NCBI GenBank assembly: GCA_903884505.1 | Contig: CAISET010000002.1 | Location: 186,001-250,000, forward strand | Direction: 5' to 3' | Source: an uncultured Microcaldota archaeon | GTDB taxonomy: Archaea > Micrarchaeota > Micrarchaeia > Burarchaeales > Fermentimicrarchaeaceae | Length of the DNA stretch: 64,000 nucleotides | Shown: in pieces, positions 59,639-64,000 of the stretch | How positions within the stretch are numbered: the stretch's first letter is position 1 | How the letters are laid out: every line of letters starts with the position of its first letter | Notes under the pieces: model-generated | The model's database searches: none | What the model was told of the DNA's origin: nothing | The model's input: only the letters and a program-made list of their open reading frames with translations | Program-made: the position numbers and the translations under genes

Positions 59639-62373
59639 CTATTCCTAGTTTGCTTAAAGGTGAAAATGCGCTTATTCTCGCCCCTACCGGATATGGAAAG
59701 ACCGAAGCGGCACTTTTGCCCATCTTATCACTGCTTCTACAAACGAAGAAAACACAGGGCATACGGGCTTTGTACGTATCCCCTCTTCGTGCGCTTGGGC
59801 GCGACATCCAAGAAAGGGTATTGTGGTGGGGAAAGCAGCTCGGCATCAGCGTTGGAATCAGACATGGCGACGTGCCGGTTTCCGAACGCGTGAAACAGCT
59901 TAAGAATCCCCCCGACCTTCTTGTCTTGACACCCGAAACCTTACAGGCCATTCTACCAGCTCCAAAGATGGGGCTACACCTTAAAACTGTCGAATATGTT
60001 GTTGTGGATGAGGTTCACGAGCTCTATTCAGATAAGCGGGGGGCGCAGCTTTCAATAGCGCTGGAAAGGCTGCTTGAGAAAAGGGGAAACCGGCCGTTCC
60101 AGCGAATCGGGCTGAGCGCGACAGTCGGGCAGCCGGAAAAAGTCGCAGCGTTTCTATGTGGTGACAGGGAATGCAAAATCGTGAGGCTGCCGGTTGAGCG
60201 GGCGATGCACCTGACTGTTGAGTCGCCGCAGCCCGACGAAGCGGACTATCAGCTAGGAGAGAGGCTTTTCATCGACGGGCCGGCAGCGGCAAGGCTAAGA
60301 CGGTTGGATGACCTCATCAGGCAGCACAAGGCGACGCTTGCGTTCGTGAACACGAGGAGCATTGCGGAAACGCTCGGCTCGAGGCTGCTCAGGCTGAGGA
60401 AGGCAGAGGACGAACTCCACCAGATTGCGGTGCACCACGGCTCGCTTTCAAAGGAGGCAAGAATCCGTGCGGAGGAGCGGTTCAAGGGGAACGAATTGAA
60501 AGGCCTGATATGCACTTCGAGCCTCGAGCTGGGGATGGACATAGGGCAGGTCGATTTGGTTGTCCAATACTCTTCTCCAAGGCAGGTGCAGAGGCTCGTG
60601 CAGCGGGTCGGGAGGAGCGGGCACTCAATCTTAAGGACGCCGAAAGGCGTTGTTATCGCAACAGACGAGGACGACGTGGCCGAGGCTGCAGTCATAGCGC
60701 GGCGCGCGTCAAAAGGCCTGCTGGAGGGCGAGGAGGAGCAGGCAGGCGCCCTCGACGTGCTCGCGCACCAGATTGCGGGAATGCTCCTTGAGAAGGAAGA
60801 AAGGAAAGTGAGTGAGGTTCTGGAGCCGGTGAAGAGGGCCCACCCGTTTGCCGCGATGGCCGTATCGGATGTAACCATGGTTACAAAGCAGCTCCACTCC
60901 GAAGGCCTCGTGTATTTCGATGAGAAGGAAGGCCTCATCCGCAAAAACGGCAGGACGCGCGACTACTACTACGAGAACCTCAGCATGATCCCGGACCGGA
61001 GGAAATACTTCGTCAAAAGCGCCGTCACAAATTCCAACGTCGCGATGCTGGATGAGGGCTTCGTCGCCAATTTCGTGGAAGTCGGGGCGACAATAATAAC
61101 GCGCGGCGTCCCCTGGAAGGTTCTCGACATCGGGGAAAAGGAGATAATAGTCGAGCCGAGCGAGGATATCTCAGCAGCGGTCCCGGACTGGGTGGGAGAA
61201 GAAATTCCCGTCCCCTACGAGATTGCGCAGGGAGTCGGGGAATTAAGAAGGAAGGTGAGTGGGGGAGAAAGTCTCTCCGACTACCACCTTTCCGAAGGGG
61301 CGGCAGCAAAGCTTTCCGCACTAATAAAGAAGCAGGAACCCGTTTTCCTCCCCGATGAAAAGAACCTACTAATTGAGCAGACGCCTGACGCAATAGTCAT
61401 CCATTCCCTCCTCGGCTCAAAGGGAAATGAAACCCTCTCCCGTCTTCTCTCAGCCGTCCTCCAGCTCCACACCGGGCACCCTGTCCGCGCAGAGGCAGAC
61501 CCATATCGCATATTCCTGCTGGCCCCCGGCGCGGACGCACAGGCGGTCGCAAGGCTCCTCCGCGAGACCTCGCCAGAATACGCGGAGACTGCAGTCCGCT
61601 CCTCAATCCCGAAATCAAACCTCTTCAAGTACAAGTTCATCCACGTCGCGAAGGCCTTCGGCCTCATCGCAAAAGATGCAGACTACACGTCATTCAGCCT
61701 CAGGCGCATAATGGACACCCTGGCCGACTCCCCGATTCATTCGGAGACAATGCGGCAGTTCATCCACGATTACATGGACTTCGCAGCAGTCAAAGCATTC
61801 CTCTCAGCGCTCCAGCGCAATGAAATCAAAATCCACACGCGCCGCCTGCCCGACCCCTCGCCGCTCGCCCGCCTCGCGCTCTCAAAGCTCTCCGCGGCAA
61901 GCGAGCTCATCGCGCCGATCGAGCCGGCAAGCGAAATCCTCCGCTCATTCAAGCATGCAACCCTGGCGAAGCAGGCAAAGCTATTCTGCACCTACTGCAG
62001 TACAGTCCAGTACCGGAAAATCGCGGACATCGCACCGAACGAGAAGATGAAGTGCAGCAGCTGCAGCTCGCCCCTGCTCGTGCTGGTCGACCCCCGCGAA
62101 AAGGCCTTCCCCTCGCTGCAGAAGAAGCTGAAGGGAGGAAAGAAAAACTTCACCGCAGACGAGGTGAAGCTGCGGAAAGAGCTTCTGAGAGGCGCAGGCC
62201 TCGTGCAGGCATATGGCAGGCGGGCAATCTCCGCGCTCTCGGTTTACGGTGTAGGAGTAGAGACCGCCTCCCGCATCCTCCAGCGCCTTCACAGGAACGA
62301 GGACCTTCTTTTCGTCGACCTCCTCGAGGCGCAGAAGCAGTTCATCCGCACGAAGAGATACTGGCAAGCATAA
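59542..62373 (+). CDS. lhr: Lhr-type DEAD/DEAH-box superfamily 2 helicase
   Basis: ILAPTGYGKTEAALLPIL; VVVDEVHELYSDKRGAQLSIALERL; CTSSLELGMDIGQVDLVVQYSSPRQVQRLVQRVGRSGH; C-terminal CxxC zinc motif pair. Confidence 0.93.
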   Translation: MGLEQNAFQLLHPNVRDLAVGRFGEPTEVQQLAIPSLLKGENALILAPTGYGKTEAALLPILSLLLQTKKTQGIRALYVSPLRALGRDIQERVLWWGKQLGISVGIRHGDVPVSERVKQLKNPPDLLVLTPETLQAILPAPKMGLHLKTVEYVVVDEVHELYSDKRGAQLSIALERLLEKRGNRPFQRIGLSATVGQPEKVAAFLCGDRECKIVRLPVERAMHLTVESPQPDEADYQLGERLFIDGPAAARLRRLDDLIRQHKATLAFVNTRSIAETLGSRLLRLRKAEDELHQIAVHHGSLSKEARIRAEERFKGNELKGLICTSSLELGMDIGQVDLVVQYSSPRQVQRLVQRVGRSGHSILRTPKGVVIATDEDDVAEAAVIARRASKGLLEGEEEQAGALDVLAHQIAGMLLEKEERKVSEVLEPVKRAHPFAAMAVSDVTMVTKQLHSEGLVYFDEKEGLIRKNGRTRDYYYENLSMIPDRRKYFVKSAVTNSNVAMLDEGFVANFVEVGATIITRGVPWKVLDIGEKEIIVEPSEDISAAVPDWVGEEIPVPYEIAQGVGELRRKVSGGESLSDYHLSEGAAAKLSALIKKQEPVFLPDEKNLLIEQTPDAIVIHSLLGSKGNETLSRLLSAVLQLHTGHPVRAEADPYRIFLLAPGADAQAVARLLRETSPEYAETAVRSSIPKSNLFKYKFIHVAKAFGLIAKDADYTSFSLRRIMDTLADSPIHSETMRQFIHDYMDFAAVKAFLSALQRNEIKIHTRRLPDPSPLARLALSKLSAASELIAPIEPASEILRSFKHATLAKQAKLFCTYCSTVQYRKIADIAPNEKMKCSSCSSPLLVLVDPREKAFPSLQKKLKGGKKNFTADEVKLRKELLRGAGLVQAYGRRAISALSVYGVGVETASRILQRLHRNEDLLFVDLLEAQKQFIRTKRYWQA

Positions 62374-62398
62374 TAAAAACGCCTGTGAAATCCACCTT

Positions 62399-63202
62399 AT
62401 GCCCGCAATAGTCTATTCTTCGCTTGACCCCGCAGGATGCAACATCGCAGAACGCCTGCGCAAGCTCTACGGTTTCAAGCCAGCAGGCGACCCCGGCGGG
62501 AAATTCCCGTTTTGGAGGGACGAAAAAGGCGTCCTGCTCATCGAGATAGACACGCCAACCATCACCTCGGATTACGTTGATTCGCTGCTTAAAACAGACC
62601 TCATCGTCTTTGCAAGCAAGCACAAGAGCGAGAGCAAAACGCCAACGCTCACCGCCCACCCCTGCGGAAATTGGAGTGACAAGTCTGATTTTGGAGGGAA
62701 GCCGAGGACGCTGGCGCCTACCTCCGCGCTTGCGTTGAAGGCGGCGATGAAAGAGCTGGCAACGAACCCACTCCCTGGCTTCGAAGTTGTGATGGAATGC
62801 ACGCACCACGGCCCACTTCTAAAAACGCCCTTCATCTTCGTGGAAATAGGCAGCTCCGAAAAGGAGTGGGAAATTGCCGAGGCCGGGGAAATCGTCGCAA
62901 AGGCATGCTATGCCGCATGCGCCCAACAGTTGCCGCCGCAGAGAATCGCAATAGGCATAGGCGGAGTCCATTACCCCCATGAAATAACGAAGGAAATCCT
63001 GAGGACGGACATCGCGGTCGGCCACATCATCCCGAAGTACGCGATGGAATGGCTCGATGAGGAAATGGTGAAGCAGATGATTGGGAAAAGCGGGGGAAAA
63101 GTGGAGCTGGCGCTCATCGACTGGAAGAGCCTCAAGAAGGAGGAGCGGGAGAAGGCGCTCGCGCTGCTCAAGATATATAATATACCTTTCGCGAAGGTCT
63201 AA
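62399..63202 (+). CDS. dtdA: D-aminoacyl-tRNA deacylase (archaeal DtdA type)
   Basis: ECTHHGPLLKTPFIFVEIGSSEKEW; GIGGVHYPHEITKEIL; AVGHIIPKYAM. Confidence 0.92.
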   Translation: MPAIVYSSLDPAGCNIAERLRKLYGFKPAGDPGGKFPFWRDEKGVLLIEIDTPTITSDYVDSLLKTDLIVFASKHKSESKTPTLTAHPCGNWSDKSDFGGKPRTLAPTSALALKAAMKELATNPLPGFEVVMECTHHGPLLKTPFIFVEIGSSEKEWEIAEAGEIVAKACYAACAQQLPPQRIAIGIGGVHYPHEITKEILRTDIAVGHIIPKYAMEWLDEEMVKQMIGKSGGKVELALIDWKSLKKEEREKALALLKIYNIPFAKV

Positions 63203-63210
63203 CAGGTGGT

Positions 63211-63501
63211 TTGATGACAGGAGCAGGGTTGGATCCGACGCAGTTCGGCTTGCTGGTAAGGGCATTCACGGTGCTCTTCGCCACTGGGCTGGCATACATA
63301 GCCTTCGTGGCGTGGAGAACGCGCAAGCGCAGCATCATGTTCCTCATATGCATAGCCTTCCTCGCCTACCTTGCGCGCGACATACTTCGCCTCAGCGAGA
63401 TGCTCTACCCGCAGAGCACCTCCCCGATGCTTATCAGCATGGCGGACATACTCGACCTCGTGACGCTTGTGCTGATATTCTTCGCAGTGGTGAAGGAGTG
63501 A
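63211..63501 (+). CDS. Small membrane protein (three TM)
   Basis: Hydrophobic segments; 4 nt upstream of next gene. Confidence 0.6.
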   Translation: MMTGAGLDPTQFGLLVRAFTVLFATGLAYIAFVAWRTRKRSIMFLICIAFLAYLARDILRLSEMLYPQSTSPMLISMADILDLVTLVLIFFAVVKE

Positions 63502-63505
63502 TGGC

Positions 63506-64000
63506 GTGAACATCCAGGCGCTCGAGACAAGGCAGCAGGTCCTCGAGTTCATCCAGCGCTTCCCGGGCTTCCACTTCCGCGAGCTCCAGCGCAGGCTCGG
63601 GCTTGCGGTGGGCACCCTGCAGTACCACCTCGCCCAGCTCGAGCAGGACAAGCTCATCATCGGCAGGAAGGACGGCGAGTACACTCGCTATTACGCAGTC
63701 GGAGTGGTCACGGAGCGCGACAGGATTCTTCTCCAGTTCATGAGGCAGACCCCGGTGCGCCACATACTGCTCCACTTGCTCGAGGCAAAGACGGCCAACC
63801 ACAAGCAGCTGACCGCCCGCATAGGCCTCTCCCCAGCGACCGCCTCATGGTACCTCGGGAAGCTCCTCGAGGCGAAGCTTGTCGTGAAGAAGAAGTCCGG
63901 CCGCGAGGTCTTCTACTCCCTTGCCGACCATTCCGAGATAGCCCGGACCATCGTGGCGTACCGCGCCAGCTTCCTCGACAAGCTCGTTGACAAGTTCGCG
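63506..64000 (+). CDS. Two-winged-helix transcriptional regulator, truncated by window end
   Basis: GTG 63506: MNIQALETRQQVLEFIQRFPGFHFRELQRRLGLAVGTLQYHLAQLEQDKLIIGRKDGEYTRYYAV...; open to base 64000 and absent from the supplied ORF list. Confidence 0.8.
   Translation, partial: MNIQALETRQQVLEFIQRFPGFHFRELQRRLGLAVGTLQYHLAQLEQDKLIIGRKDGEYTRYYAVGVVTERDRILLQFMRQTPVRHILLHLLEAKTANHKQLTARIGLSPATASWYLGKLLEAKLVVKKKSGREVFYSLADHSEIARTIVAYRASFLDKLVDKFA

Overview
This 64 kb window is a dense, GC-rich archaeal chromosome segment. The archaeal calls include leaderless-looking starts behind TATA boxes, HMG-CoA reductase, a cyclic-2,3-DPG synthetase-like GTPase, DtdA, an Lhr-type helicase, a class-III/pilin-like signal peptide and a tRNA with a bulge-helix-bulge intron. 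Gene style (many small unknowns, Cys-rich lipoproteins, GyrA/GyrB) suggests a DPANN-like lineage; I did not prove this. Core genes seen: gyrB, gyrA (split by a LAGLIDADG intein), hmgA, polX, cysS, dinB, hutU-like, lhr, dtdA and an intron-containing tRNA-His(GTG). Accessory content includes several large Cys-rich or CARDB-type surface proteins, a two-component cluster (a wHTH-REC-degenerate GGDEF protein divergent from a multi-PAS kinase that is translationally coupled to an M50-type protease), two tandem ABC-2 exporters, a lower-GC Fic island, and a tRNA-adjacent island with two related coiled-coil genes and a free-standing LAGLIDADG protein. Strongest candidates for something undescribed: (1) a T-depleted, hairpin-rich ~480-nt leader or ncRNA in front of a putative S-layer gene; (2) a 21.3-28.3 kb locus of two tandem, internally duplicated regulators divergent from uncharacterised large proteins; (3) a 26-nt alternating purine/pyrimidine (Z-DNA-prone) tract at the gyrBA promoter; (4) a tRNA-His gene lying inside the open 3' end of an AbrB-like ORF. 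All family calls are from reading motifs by eye; no database search was run.
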